This document shows, piece after piece, positions 9,588 through 19,013 of a DNA stretch of 64,000 nucleotides. Under the pieces are notes generated by a model. The model was not told the origin of the DNA, ran no database searches, and saw only the letters and a list, made by a program, of their open reading frames with translations. The translations under genes and the position numbers were made by a program. Numbering within the stretch: position 1 is the stretch's first letter; each line of letters opens with the position of its first letter. Source of the stretch: Chryseobacterium luquanense (GTDB taxonomy: Bacteria; Bacteroidota; Bacteroidia; Flavobacteriales; Weeksellaceae). The stretch spans positions 1 through 64,000 of the forward strand of contig NZ_JAOVZV010000019.1 of assembly GCF_026460945.1 (NCBI RefSeq), written 5' to 3'.

Positions 9588-10370
9588 ATGGCTCAATTCA
9601 ACGAACCTTATTACTTGGTAGACTTCAATTCGTCTATATGTAATTTTGATATTCTCATTAATGATATGCCCGCTTTCAGCCATCACGTTGGAGGTGCGGT
9701 TTCGTCTCATATTCCCATCAATCATTTTATATTAGAAAATGGGTTGCAGAATATTAAAATAAACGTGTTGCCCTTGCAAGGTGAAGAATCTTTGAGAAAT
9801 GACGGTTTTATTACAATAAAAGTCTTTAGTTATGATGCTTCAACAGATAATTATGACAATACAGTTGAAGCGTTCAAGTATGAAAAATTAGATTTTTCAG
9901 AAAACAATTTACCTGTTGTAAGTTTGACTCATGATTTTAAAGCTGAGGTGAATTATTTAATTAGCGGTTGGAAAAATTCGGAACAATTTAATACCCATAC
10001 ATTGAATAAATATGAGGTTGAAAAATATTTCAGATTCATTCATGGTTTATTTAAAGATAGGGATATTGATAAACTTCACGATGAAATGAAGGATAGATTT
10101 GATGAAATTGATACCTCAATGTACCTCGGAGTTGTAGATAATAAATTAGAACTGTCAAATCTTTTTGGAGAACTGTTTGGTGGAAAATACGTACTGGATA
10201 ATTTCCCGGAAGTAACTGATGTGAAATTTTTTGGAGATGGTAAAATTTGTACTTTATTAGATTCAGAAAAAAAGCCAATTATACATTATACCAATAAAGA
10301 AACGAAAGAGGAGTTTTCTCTACCGTTATTTATTCATAAGCCAAAAGATAAATACAAGATTATCAGATAA
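9588..10370 (+). CDS. Unrecognised 260-residue protein ending the effector operon
   Basis: A 260-residue protein with no signal peptide or membrane helix. Residues 1-90 look like a beta-sandwich (DFNSSICNFDILINDMP, then INHFILENGLQNIKINVLP), followed by a helical middle (residues 140-180) and a short beta-rich end. No family was recognised. It lies 55 bases after the lipoprotein gene and is followed by an intrinsic terminator, so it closes the vgrG-led operon. An immunity or accessory role is possible from position alone. Confidence 0.6.
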   Translation: MAQFNEPYYLVDFNSSICNFDILINDMPAFSHHVGGAVSSHIPINHFILENGLQNIKINVLPLQGEESLRNDGFITIKVFSYDASTDNYDNTVEAFKYEKLDFSENNLPVVSLTHDFKAEVNYLISGWKNSEQFNTHTLNKYEVEKYFRFIHGLFKDRDIDKLHDEMKDRFDEIDTSMYLGVVDNKLELSNLFGELFGGKYVLDNFPEVTDVKFFGDGKICTLLDSEKKPIIHYTNKETKEEFSLPLFIHKPKDKYKIIR

Positions 10371-10379
10371 AATTTAAAT

Positions 10380-10430
10380 TAAGAGAAATATCAAACTATA
10401 TTCTGGTTTTTTATTTCTCTTATTTTTTTA
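10380..10430 (+). terminator. Intrinsic terminator after the T6SS effector operon
   Basis: TAAGAGAAAT pairs with ATTTCTCTTA across a 23-base loop and is followed by TTTTTTT. It separates the effector operon from clpV. Confidence 0.65.
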
Positions 10431-10548
10431 TGGTCTAAAAATTCCCCAAAATATTCCCAGGCAATTGAAAATAACCAATTTTTAATTTTAATGATTGATA
10501 AAAAAGACTTATTTTAGTTATACCAAAAATCAAAATATTAAAATATAA

Positions 10549-13047
10549 ATGGGAGTACTTGTTACCAACGAGACTGTAAAACAATTATTTCATATTGCAC
10601 AGTCAATTGCAAGAGAAAATTATAACGCAACCTACAGCGGACCGCACATTCTACAGGCTTTAATGCACAAAGATATTGGTCTGAATGAATTTCTAAAATC
10701 TATAGATAAAGATCCGGGATATTTTTACGAATGGGCAGATGTCCGAATTGAAGATTATCCTAAAACCACACATCTTCCTGCCGAAGTTGGAGAAGGCGAA
10801 TTTGTAGATCAGATTTTAGAAGAAGCCGATGATATCCGTTTAAAATTAGGTTTGGATGAGATTACTCCGGTTTGTATTTTGACAGCGATTGTAAAACCGC
10901 AGGTTGCTTTTACTTTGCAGCAGCTAAAATCACTTCCGTTAAGAGAACACGAAATTTTCAATTTATACAGAAAAGATACACCTTTCGCAGCAACACAAAA
11001 TGGTGAAATTTCATCGCTTTTTGGTGGAAGTTCATCAGATTTTTCAGATTCATCTTTTCCTTCCATTAAAGCATATTGTATAGATCGAACTGCACAAGCG
11101 AGAAACGGCGATTTGGAAAACATTATCGGAAGAGATAAAGAACTGAGAATGTTGGTTGAAATTCTTTGTAGAAGAAGCAAGCCGAATGTAATTATTATCG
11201 GTGAACCGGGAGTGGGTAAAACTGCTTTAGTCGAAGGTTTTGCCACAGAAATAATCAAAGGAAATGTTCCCGAAATGCTTAAAAACGCAACTTTACTGGA
11301 ACTTGATACCGGAGCATTATTAGCTGGAACTTCTTATAAAGGTGAAATTGAAGACCGTCTGAAAAAAGTAATCAATGAATGCAAAAAGATTGAAAAAGCA
11401 GTTCTCTTTATTGATGAAATTCACACGCTTTTAGACCCAAAAGGCAGCATCGGAAATGTTGCTAATTTATTGAAACCTGAATTAGCTCGTGGAGAAATTA
11501 CCGTAATCGGAGCAACAACTCAGGAAGAATATAGAAAAATTATCGAACCGGAACAGGCGTTTAACAGACGTTTTGAAGTTTTAACGGTCAATGAGCCGGA
11601 TGAAAAAACCTGCGTTAAAATGATTGATGTTTTGCTCGATGGTTATAAAAAACACCACGGAATTGAAGTTGAAAAAACAGCAATTCCTGAATGTGTACGT
11701 TTAGCAAAACGCTATGCAAAAGGTAAAAAACTTCCTGATGCAGCGATTGATTTATTAGACCGAACAATGGCAGCAATAAAAATGCTGGATGAATTGTCAG
11801 AAAAAGAATTGGAAAGTTGGAAAGAAATCTATGAAAATATTTTAAAAGAAGAATATTTTGATGATAAAGATAAAGCTGATGAATTAATCTGGAATTATAA
11901 TTTATTACGAGATAAAATCAGCCCGATTCTGTGGGGTTCTTTAAATGAACAGCCACAAATTGATAACTCAATGCCGGTTGAATCTATCCAAAAAATTATT
12001 GAAGATACTTATGCTGAACTTTTACAACATGCAGCTGTAAAAAGAGAAAAAGTAGATCGCTTGGAATTAGCGGCGGTAATGGCGGCAAAAACCAATATTC
12101 CAATCGGTAAAATTCAGGCTCAGGAAAAAGAGAAACTTCTGAATATGGAAGGTCTATTAATGAATAGAGTAGTAGGACAAGATCATGCTTTAAAAATTCT
12201 TTCGGATGCGATTGTAGAAAACCGAAGCGGATTGAATAAACCGGGACAGCCAATCGGTTCATTCTTCCTTTTAGGACCGACTGGAACTGGTAAAACAGAG
12301 TTGGCAAAATCTATGGCAGAATTGCTTTTCAATGATGAAAAAGCGATGGTTCGTTTCGATATGTCAGAATTTAAAGAAGAGCATTCTGCAGCACTGTTAT
12401 ACGGTGCGCCTCCTGGTTACGTTGGCTACGAAGAAGGTGGAATGTTGGTCAATAAAATAAGACAGCAACCTTACACGGTTGTTTTATTTGATGAAATCGA
12501 AAAAGCACATCATTCTGTTTTTGACGTGTTTTTGCAGATTATGGACGAAGGAAAAGTTCATGATAAACTAGGAAAAGAAGGTGATTTCAGCAATGCTTTG
12601 ATTTTATTTACTTCAAACATCGGAAGCGAAGAAATTGTAAAACAGTTTGAAGAAGGAAAAGTTCCTGAATCAAATTCATTAATGCAGATTATGTCAAATT
12701 CAGGTAAATTCAGGCCGGAGTTTTTGGCGAGAATTACAGAAATTATTCCTTTTGCGCCGATTACTGAATCTATTGCGGAAAGAATTTTTAATATTCAGTT
12801 GAAATCACTTCATAATTCTTTGACAAGATTAGGAATGAGTTTGAAAATTAGTGATGAAGCTGTGAAAAATTTAGCTTTAAACGGATTTAGCAGTAAATAC
12901 GGAGCGAGACAGATTTCAGGAGTAATCAGATCTCAATTGGCAAGACCAATTTCTAAGATGATTGTAAGAGAAGAAGTGAAATCCGGACAGAATCTTTCAG
13001 TCGATTGGAATACTGAAGAAGAAAAAATCAGCTGGAAAGTAGATTAA
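10549..13047 (+). CDS. clpV: T6SS ATPase ClpV/TssH
   Basis: An 832-residue Hsp100/ClpB-type AAA+ ATPase. It has a Clp N-terminal repeat domain (residues 1-145), a first AAA domain with Walker A GEPGVGKTA near residue 218 and Walker B VLFIDEIHTLLD, and a second AAA domain with Walker A GPTGTGKTE near residue 577, VVLFDEIEKAH and the ClpB C-terminal small domain. The divergent N-domain and short middle region between the two AAA domains favour ClpV over housekeeping ClpB. ClpV disassembles contracted TssB/TssC sheath so it can be reused. It is transcribed separately from the effector operon, with a 178-base gap containing a terminator. The remaining core T6SS genes are not in this window. Confidence 0.88.
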   Translation: MGVLVTNETVKQLFHIAQSIARENYNATYSGPHILQALMHKDIGLNEFLKSIDKDPGYFYEWADVRIEDYPKTTHLPAEVGEGEFVDQILEEADDIRLKLGLDEITPVCILTAIVKPQVAFTLQQLKSLPLREHEIFNLYRKDTPFAATQNGEISSLFGGSSSDFSDSSFPSIKAYCIDRTAQARNGDLENIIGRDKELRMLVEILCRRSKPNVIIIGEPGVGKTALVEGFATEIIKGNVPEMLKNATLLELDTGALLAGTSYKGEIEDRLKKVINECKKIEKAVLFIDEIHTLLDPKGSIGNVANLLKPELARGEITVIGATTQEEYRKIIEPEQAFNRRFEVLTVNEPDEKTCVKMIDVLLDGYKKHHGIEVEKTAIPECVRLAKRYAKGKKLPDAAIDLLDRTMAAIKMLDELSEKELESWKEIYENILKEEYFDDKDKADELIWNYNLLRDKISPILWGSLNEQPQIDNSMPVESIQKIIEDTYAELLQHAAVKREKVDRLELAAVMAAKTNIPIGKIQAQEKEKLLNMEGLLMNRVVGQDHALKILSDAIVENRSGLNKPGQPIGSFFLLGPTGTGKTELAKSMAELLFNDEKAMVRFDMSEFKEEHSAALLYGAPPGYVGYEEGGMLVNKIRQQPYTVVLFDEIEKAHHSVFDVFLQIMDEGKVHDKLGKEGDFSNALILFTSNIGSEEIVKQFEEGKVPESNSLMQIMSNSGKFRPEFLARITEIIPFAPITESIAERIFNIQLKSLHNSLTRLGMSLKISDEAVKNLALNGFSSKYGARQISGVIRSQLARPISKMIVREEVKSGQNLSVDWNTEEEKISWKVD

Positions 13048-13069
13048 TTGAAGAGTCTAAATAAATTCT

Positions 13070-13112
13070 CTCGCAGATTGAGCCGATTATTTTAATCTGA
13101 AAAATCTGCGAG
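13070..13112. repeat. Inverted repeat after clpV, probable terminator
   Basis: CTCGCAGATT and AATCTGCGAG are exact 10-base arms around a 23-base spacer that itself contains related GATT/AATC pieces. No long T-run follows, so it may be a dispersed intergenic repeat rather than a simple terminator. Confidence 0.5.
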
Positions 13113-13194
13113 AATATAAATATAATTTGATTGTGATTTTTCAGGATAAAAATTTGAAATATCTAAATGAAAATACACTGAGAAACATATTAAA

Positions 13195-14043
13195 ATGAAA
13201 TCCAATCTTAAAAGCATCATATTAGCTACAGCATTTTTAAGCTGCTCTCAATTTGTGAGTGCGCAGTTTCTTTCCGCATCCGATACTTCCGAAAGCAGTG
13301 TGAGGAAATATAAGAATATTATTGAAGCCAACAGAGAAATCGTTACTTTCATCGAATATTCTATGGTTGAAAGAGGTTTACCGAAGCATTTGAGAAATTT
13401 AGCTTTAATTGAATCTCATTTTAATAGAAATATTACTTCAAGCGCTGGAGCAGTGGGAGTTTGGCAATTCATGACTGCTCATGCCAATCAATATGGATTA
13501 ACAGAAGATCGCCGAAATGATTTGTACAGAAGCACGAAAACGGCTGCAGTTTCATTAAAAAATCTGTATAAAAAATACAACAATTGGGTGACGGTTGTTG
13601 CGGCTTACAATTGTGGCGAAGGAAATATTGCCAAAGCAATGCAGGCCGCCAATTCAACGCAATATCACGTTTTCTCAAAATATTTGCCTGCAGAAACCAT
13701 TAATCACGTTAAAAAGTATCTCAACGCATGTTATGCAACAGGTGAGTTGTCATCGGTTTTGGCTAATTACAGCGATTCAAGAACGATGTCGCTTTTGAAA
13801 GCAAGAGAAAATCATATTCCGGGAATTGCATTGTCTGAAACTGAAATTAATGCAGGTTTTAAACTAGATGTAATTGCCGAAGAATTAAAAATTAACATGA
13901 ACGATTTATTAAGCTGGAATCCTGAAATTGTAAGCAACTTAGAAGCAGATGGAGAAAGCAAACTCTTTCTTCCCACAGATGTAATGCCTGATTTTTTAAT
14001 GAGAAAAAATTCAATTCTTTCTAAGTCAATACGTTCGAAATAA
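13195..14043 (+). CDS. Secreted lytic transglycosylase (SLT/MltD-like)
   Basis: A 282-residue exported protein with a signal peptide (ATAFLSCSQFVSAQ). Residues about 55-160 are an SLT-type transglycosylase domain: ALIESHFNRN with catalytic Glu73, SSAGAVGVWQFM, and the AAYNCGEGNI block. The C-terminal 60 residues contain a LysM-like segment (LDVIAEELKINMNDLLSWNP). Such enzymes cleave the glycan backbone of peptidoglycan to form 1,6-anhydromuramyl ends. Its place 147 bases after clpV suggests it opens the wall for T6SS assembly, although a housekeeping role in wall turnover is equally compatible with the sequence. Confidence 0.88.
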   Translation: MKSNLKSIILATAFLSCSQFVSAQFLSASDTSESSVRKYKNIIEANREIVTFIEYSMVERGLPKHLRNLALIESHFNRNITSSAGAVGVWQFMTAHANQYGLTEDRRNDLYRSTKTAAVSLKNLYKKYNNWVTVVAAYNCGEGNIAKAMQAANSTQYHVFSKYLPAETINHVKKYLNACYATGELSSVLANYSDSRTMSLLKARENHIPGIALSETEINAGFKLDVIAEELKINMNDLLSWNPEIVSNLEADGESKLFLPTDVMPDFLMRKNSILSKSIRSK

Positions 14044-14066
14044 AGATTGTGAAAAATAATAATTAA

Positions 14067-14093
14067 AAAGCCTGGAAATTCCAGGCTTTCTTA
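14067..14093 (+). terminator. Terminator hairpin after the lytic transglycosylase gene
   Basis: AAAGCCTGGAA and TTCCAGGCTTT are perfect 11-base arms around one central base. It lies between convergent genes and can act for both strands. Confidence 0.8.
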
Positions 14094-14135
14094 GTAAAAT
14101 ATCAAAATCATTAATTTATGAAGTCATTTTGTGCT

Positions 14136-16424
14136 TTAAGGATTTGAAATAATCAACGTTGAAGGAATATCAGATAACCAAAGACTTTTTGAGTCGATTA
14201 GCCCTCTCCAGCTTTTCCTACTGATTAACATTAAATCCTGAGTGTTAAGAAATTCCTTTTCAATCTTTTTCTCGTTGTATAAAGTGATGTGATTTGGTGC
14301 AACCTGTTCGATACTTCTGATCAATTCTTTCACTTCGATATTATTTCTGATCTGTCCTGCGACATCCAGAATGATAATTTGTGAATTGTTATTATTAATC
14401 AGCCTTTTCGCATATTCAAGTAAATAAAAATCACTTAAATTAAACATAGGAATGAAAACTCTGTCTGCAGAATTAAAATCTTTTTCAACCAGAACTCCCA
14501 CCGGAATATTGGTATTATCCAAAATCTGCAGCGTAGAATCGTCGAATGGTGAATTGTTGAAAATATTGCTTTTTCCTTTTACCGTATTCAGTAATTTTTC
14601 AGGATTAATAATTTTTGTAGTGAAACCTAGAAGTCTTCCCAGCAAACTACCTTCATACATCGACTTTCCAAGCATAATCAGAAGAAGATCGTAATTTCCT
14701 TTGTTTGAAATATTCGTTAAATCATTTTCAAGATCAGTTGAAGCCTTAAATAGAGTGGTGACCTCAAGATTTAGCTCTTCAGAAGTTTCAATAACATTTT
14801 TAAACTGCTCTTTTTCAAAATTATCGATATCAAAAGCGTGCAGTTCATCAACCGGAGCAATATTCATTGCGGTTACACTTTTGTTTCCGTTCATTTTATG
14901 GGTAAGATTATCGGCAAGTTTTAATAATGTACTTCCGGATTCCGGAGTTTCAAAAGATAAAAGAACTCTGTATTTTGCATCGTTTTCATCTGAATCATCC
15001 TCTTCCAATGAAGATTTTTTTCCTTTAAAGAAATAATTGATAACGTCAAGACAAGGCCCGGTCATAAACGTGGTGAATAATGCCATAATCACCAACATTG
15101 CAAACAGTTCGGGTCCTAAAACCCCTAAGTCATACCCGATATTTAAAACAATCAATTCGGTTAAACCTCTCGTGTTCATCAATGCGCCGATTGTGAGACT
15201 GTCTTTCCAGCTGAGTTTGAGGAATTTTGCTGTTAAAGCACTTCCTACAAATTTTCCGACAACGGCAGTTAGAATAATAAAACCTCCGATTTTCCAAAGA
15301 TGCGGATCATTCAATAATCCGATTTGTGTTCTTAAACCAGTAAAAACAAAAAATAACGGAAGCAATAAAACCAATGCCACATCTTCTATTTTTTCGATAA
15401 ACAGATTTCTGAATTTTACGTTTTCAGGCATAATTGCTCCTGCCATAAATGCTCCGAATAAGGCATGAATTCCGATAACTTCTGTTGCGTAAGAAGAGAT
15501 AATTAAAATTAAGAAAAATACGGCCACCAAAGCTTTGCTGATGAAACCTTTTCCTTTTTGAGATTCTGCAATTCTGTGTAAGAACGGTCTTACTGCTTTT
15601 ATCATAATAAAAACATACACTATCGCCATGATAATTACGAAAATCGACCCCGAAAAAGATCCGGCTTTTACCACTGCGATTACGGCCGCCAAAATACACC
15701 ACGCTGTAATGTCATCGGCTGCAGCACAGGTAATTACAACAGTTCCTATCTTGGTTTTATGAAGATTTCGTTCCTGAACAATTCTTGCTAAAACCGGAAA
15801 TGCTGTAATACTCATCGCTATTGCTATAAATAAAGCAAAGGAGCTGAACTGAATTCCGTCCGGTGCAAATTCTTTATAAATGAAATATGAGAGCCCAACT
15901 CCCAATGCAAATGGAATGATAATACTTGCGTGACTGATAACCACTGCATCGTGAGCTTTTTTTCTTAAAACACTCAGATCAAGTTCCATTCCGACGATAT
16001 ACATGAAGAGAATCAAACCGATTTGGCTCAAAAACTGCAGGTTTCCTAATGATTCCTTTGGGAAAATAAATGCTGAAAGTTCAGGAAAATACAATCCGAA
16101 AAGAGAAGGTCCCAAAACAATACCGGCAATCATTTCGCCAATTACGGAAGGTTGTTTTAATTTAACACAAATCCACCCAAACAGTTTGGCTACCATTATA
16201 ATCGTAACAATCTGTGCGAGTAAAAGTGCTAATGGATGATGAAGATTTGATAGAAAGGAATCTGTGAAGTTTTCCCACATTGTAGCTCCCGTTGCTTTGC
16301 TCGGTGGAATGTTTTCCCCAATTTCGAGCGTTTTTCCTTCCACAAAAAACCAGTACATTATGCACGAGAAAAAGATAATCGTTGCTACATAAAAAATAAT
16401 ATTTCTATATTTCTTCATAATCAT
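14136..16424 (-). CDS. CPA2-family cation/H+ antiporter with C-terminal USP-like region
   Basis: A 762-residue monovalent cation:proton antiporter of the CPA2 (KefB/CHX-like) family. One hydrophobic helix at residues 5-27 precedes the exchanger core (about 60-450, 11-13 membrane helices). The core contains PSVIGEMIAGIVLGPSLFG, CAAADDITAWCILA with the paired Asp residues of the ion site, and GALMNTRGLTELIVL. Residues 485-760 are soluble and resemble two universal-stress-protein-like domains (RVLLSFETPESG, then VFIPMFNLSDF), as in plant CHX proteins. It is likely an inner-membrane ion or pH homeostasis protein; which ion cannot be told. The ATG three codons in (MKKYRN) is an equally good start. 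Confidence 0.88.
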   Translation of the reverse strand: MIMKKYRNIIFYVATIIFFSCIMYWFFVEGKTLEIGENIPPSKATGATMWENFTDSFLSNLHHPLALLLAQIVTIIMVAKLFGWICVKLKQPSVIGEMIAGIVLGPSLFGLYFPELSAFIFPKESLGNLQFLSQIGLILFMYIVGMELDLSVLRKKAHDAVVISHASIIIPFALGVGLSYFIYKEFAPDGIQFSSFALFIAIAMSITAFPVLARIVQERNLHKTKIGTVVITCAAADDITAWCILAAVIAVVKAGSFSGSIFVIIMAIVYVFIMIKAVRPFLHRIAESQKGKGFISKALVAVFFLILIISSYATEVIGIHALFGAFMAGAIMPENVKFRNLFIEKIEDVALVLLLPLFFVFTGLRTQIGLLNDPHLWKIGGFIILTAVVGKFVGSALTAKFLKLSWKDSLTIGALMNTRGLTELIVLNIGYDLGVLGPELFAMLVIMALFTTFMTGPCLDVINYFFKGKKSSLEEDDSDENDAKYRVLLSFETPESGSTLLKLADNLTHKMNGNKSVTAMNIAPVDELHAFDIDNFEKEQFKNVIETSEELNLEVTTLFKASTDLENDLTNISNKGNYDLLLIMLGKSMYEGSLLGRLLGFTTKIINPEKLLNTVKGKSNIFNNSPFDDSTLQILDNTNIPVGVLVEKDFNSADRVFIPMFNLSDFYLLEYAKRLINNNNSQIIILDVAGQIRNNIEVKELIRSIEQVAPNHITLYNEKKIEKEFLNTQDLMLISRKSWRGLIDSKSLWLSDIPSTLIISNP

Positions 16425-16522
16425 TAATCATTTTATTAAAGTGTAAATTTCTAAAGAATAAACGGATGCTAAAAGTTGATTTAACTTAAATGTAATCAAT
16501 ACACAGAATAATGTAATGAAAC

Positions 16523-16912
16523 TTATCTGAAGCGATATCCCAATCCGATACCCATTTTCCAGCTCCCATTATCAGTAGAAGTTTTGGTATTGTAATAGAA
16601 GGGAATCTGTAACACTGCCTTTTTATAAGCCACTGCAAAACCAACTCCCAAAGTTGGCATTATTATGCTGTTTTTTGTTCCGGAAGACTGATCTTCTTTT
16701 ATTCTTAAAGAGGGTAGCATTCCAATTATTATTTTGGTGCTTTTGTGGTTGAAGTTTACATTCGGACCTGTGAAATTTAGAAATGCACCGTGGTCAACAT
16801 AACCTGCAACGGCAATTCCATCAAAAAATGAAACTTTTATTTTAGAGTCTTTTTCCTGAGAAAAATAAAAAGCGGAAATAAAAATTCCGCATCCGTAAAG
16901 AACTTTTTTCAT
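16523..16912 (-). CDS. Small exported protein, possible beta-barrel
   Basis: A 129-residue protein with a signal peptide (VLYGCGIFISAFYFSQ). The mature part has alternating hydrophobic strands and ends in GLGYRFR, an aromatic C-terminal ending typical of outer-membrane beta-barrels. It is too short for a full porin and more like half of a small barrel. No family was recognised. It stands alone between the antiporter and the two-component genes. Confidence 0.6.
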   Translation of the reverse strand: MKKVLYGCGIFISAFYFSQEKDSKIKVSFFDGIAVAGYVDHGAFLNFTGPNVNFNHKSTKIIIGMLPSLRIKEDQSSGTKNSIIMPTLGVGFAVAYKKAVLQIPFYYNTKTSTDNGSWKMGIGLGYRFR

Positions 16913-17024
16913 GATAAACCAATTTAATCAAGGGGCAAAAATAAGTTTACTAAAAGTTTTTCTTAGAGTTGATGTAATAAAACGGATGAATTCTGCAATG
17001 AAAGCTAAAACATTTGAAAAAAGT

Positions 17025-17735
17025 TTATTTTCCAAACATTTCCATTAATGAATTTTTGTATGTTTCACCGATATGAATTTTTAAAAACTGATCTGATTCT
17101 GTAGAAATTGTGGTGATAATTTCATTGGTAGATAAAACTTTCACAGAAGACAAGGCGATAATTTCTTTCTTATTAACCTGTGCAAAATCTTTTGAAGGAA
17201 GCATTTCCAGAAGGGATTTAAAATTAAGATTTTTCAGTACGAGTATTGTTCCGTCTTTCAGAATAATGTCTTTGTCTCGACTGTCGATTTCAGAAGTTTT
17301 AATATAGGCAATTTGTTCTGTGAAAATCGTAGACTTACCGATGTTGGTATTCCACTCGATGAATTCTTTTTTCTGACTGTTATTTAAAAGATCTGCCGCT
17401 TTTTCAAATGCCTGAATCAATCTTTCTTTTTTGATTGGTTTTCGTACATAGTCCACAACATTCAGATCAAAAGCTTCGGCTGCATATTCTTTGTAGGCGG
17501 TTGTAAAGATAATTTTTTTTGAGTCAGAAATCAGTTCGGCAACCTGTAACCCGGTCATTCCAGGCATTTCAATGTCTAAAACGCAGAGATTACAGTCTAT
17601 GTTTTCAATTTCGCTGAGAAATATTTTGGGATCATTAAATGCTTTTACAACTTCCACGTTTTCAATTTGCTCGCACAGAAGTTTCAGGTAGCTTATCGCC
17701 AATAATTCATCATCAAGAATAACGCATTTTATCAT
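17025..17735 (-). CDS. LytTR-family response regulator
   Basis: A 236-residue response regulator. The receiver domain (residues 1-120) has the acidic pocket D8/D9, the phospho-acceptor D54 in CVLDIEMPGMTG, the conserved Thr/Ala segment (IIFTTAYKEYA), and Lys109-like in VRKPIKKERL. Residues 135-236 form a LytTR DNA-binding domain (FTEQIAYIKTSE, FAQVNKKEIIALSSVK). It overlaps the histidine kinase gene by 23 bases, so the two are one cotranscribed pair. Targets cannot be told; neighbouring genes show no obvious operator. Confidence 0.92.
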   Translation of the reverse strand: MIKCVILDDELLAISYLKLLCEQIENVEVVKAFNDPKIFLSEIENIDCNLCVLDIEMPGMTGLQVAELISDSKKIIFTTAYKEYAAEAFDLNVVDYVRKPIKKERLIQAFEKAADLLNNSQKKEFIEWNTNIGKSTIFTEQIAYIKTSEIDSRDKDIILKDGTILVLKNLNFKSLLEMLPSKDFAQVNKKEIIALSSVKVLSTNEIITTISTESDQFLKIHIGETYKNSLMEMFGK

Positions 17736-18483
17736 AGAATTCGCCTAAATTGATTGTTAATTCTGCGGTGAAGATACCGTTTTTTGAGTTTTTATGAAGC
17801 GTGTAAAAATCGTTATAAATCATTTTCAATCTTTGGTCTAAAGACTGACTTCCAAAACCGCTGTTTTCTTTGTGTAAAACATTTTTCAGAGAAGCTTTAT
17901 TGCTTACTCTCATTGTAAATATTCCGCCGTCAAGCTCCATTTGAATGGAAATAAATGAATCTTGCGCTAAAAAATCGGTGTGTTTAAAAGCATTTTCAAT
18001 TAAATCAACAGAAATTAGCGGTGCAAAAATTTTCTCTTCAAAAACAGAATCAGACTTATCAATTTTAGATTTAATTCTGAAATCAAAAAGCGGGTTAATC
18101 TTGATTTTATTAATTTCAATAAGACTTAAAGCGAAATTTAATTCTTCTTTAGGACTTACAAACTTGTTGTTGCTTTCATACAGGATATAGTCCAGAACAT
18201 TCGCTAGTTTGTCAAGCGACATATACGTTTGATACGCATGTGACTGTACAGAATTGAGAATATTTTTAAATAAATGCGGATTGAGCTTGGTTCCGATATG
18301 TTCGAGCTGAACTTCATTCAATTTTTTTTCAATCAGTTTATTAGCTTCAGAAAGTCTGATGTTTTTATTTTTTAACCGTTGATTTTGGCTGAAAAGATAA
18401 ATTCCGACCGTTAAAAAAAAGAAAATAGCAAAAACTCCAATGAAAATCAGATAATCTTGAATCAAATAGAGATTGCCTTCCAT
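17713..18483 (-). CDS. LytS-type sensor histidine kinase
   Basis: A 256-residue inner-membrane histidine kinase of the His_kinase (LytS/YehU-like) family. One membrane helix (residues 9-31) is followed by a short coiled-coil, then the H-box KLNPHLFKNILN with His70, and an ATPase half with the N-box SVDLIENAFKHT and a GFGSQSLDQRL G-box. There is almost no periplasmic loop, so the signal is probably sensed in the membrane or through a partner. It is the cognate partner of the overlapping LytTR regulator. Confidence 0.9.
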   Translation of the reverse strand: MEGNLYLIQDYLIFIGVFAIFFFLTVGIYLFSQNQRLKNKNIRLSEANKLIEKKLNEVQLEHIGTKLNPHLFKNILNSVQSHAYQTYMSLDKLANVLDYILYESNNKFVSPKEELNFALSLIEINKIKINPLFDFRIKSKIDKSDSVFEEKIFAPLISVDLIENAFKHTDFLAQDSFISIQMELDGGIFTMRVSNKASLKNVLHKENSGFGSQSLDQRLKMIYNDFYTLHKNSKNGIFTAELTINLGEFYDKMRYS

Positions 18484-18563
18484 TTTTTAGGGGAATATTG
18501 AGATGAAATTTATTGTTTCAAATATAGTTAAAACTATGAATTTAAAACATTTTACTAATATAT

Positions 18564-18614
18564 GTGCCACGAATTCACGAATTTTCATTAAATTTTATTT
18601 GTGCATTTGTGGCA
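18564..18614. repeat. Imperfect intergenic inverted repeat
   Basis: GTGCCACGAATTCAC on the left and GTGCATTTGTGGCA on the right form an imperfect hairpin in the gap upstream of the kinase gene. The sequence type (CCACGAATTCACGAATTTT) is one I recognise as a dispersed intergenic repeat in Bacteroidota genomes. Only this copy is seen in the window. Confidence 0.5.
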
Positions 18615-18640
18615 TTAAACAATTTAAATTCGTAATGATT

Positions 18641-19012
18641 TTATTTCAGCTTTTTCAAAGAATTTAAAATCGCCTTTTCTTCACACTTTTCATATGTAAT
18701 TTCATACATCGGATTTTTCTCAGGATAGGTAATCACATAATCCGGACAAGGTTTTTTCTGAGCATGACTGCGCTCGAAATCTATTTTTCCTAAAGTAATG
18801 ATGCTATCTTTTAAAAATTTTTCATCAACTTTTAAACCAGTCATTTCATTTTTAAATTGATCAGAATATTGAAAATCTTTTGATAATGTTTCGGCGATAA
18901 CACGGCTGTTTGGTAAATATCCGCTGCAGCTTACGCCTTTTCTATTAAGAACAAAAAATACAATCAGAAATCCGGGAAGAAGTCCTATTAAAAAGAATTT
19001 AAGTTTTTTCAC
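18641..19012 (-). CDS. Small membrane-anchored protein downstream of alanine dehydrogenase
   Basis: A 123-residue protein with an N-terminal hydrophobic anchor (FFLIGLLPGFLIVFFVL) and a soluble remainder with four Cys residues (CSGYLP, KPCPDYV, YEKCEEKA). No family was recognised. It starts one base after the ald stop codon, so it is cotranscribed with ald. Confidence 0.7.
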   Translation of the reverse strand: MKKLKFFLIGLLPGFLIVFFVLNRKGVSCSGYLPNSRVIAETLSKDFQYSDQFKNEMTGLKVDEKFLKDSIITLGKIDFERSHAQKKPCPDYVITYPEKNPMYEITYEKCEEKAILNSLKKLK

Positions 19013-19013
19013 T

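Noticed and set aside
10549..13047. Housekeeping ClpB
   Set aside because: The N-domain is divergent, the ClpB middle coiled-coil is shortened, and the gene follows vgrG and PAAR-like genes.
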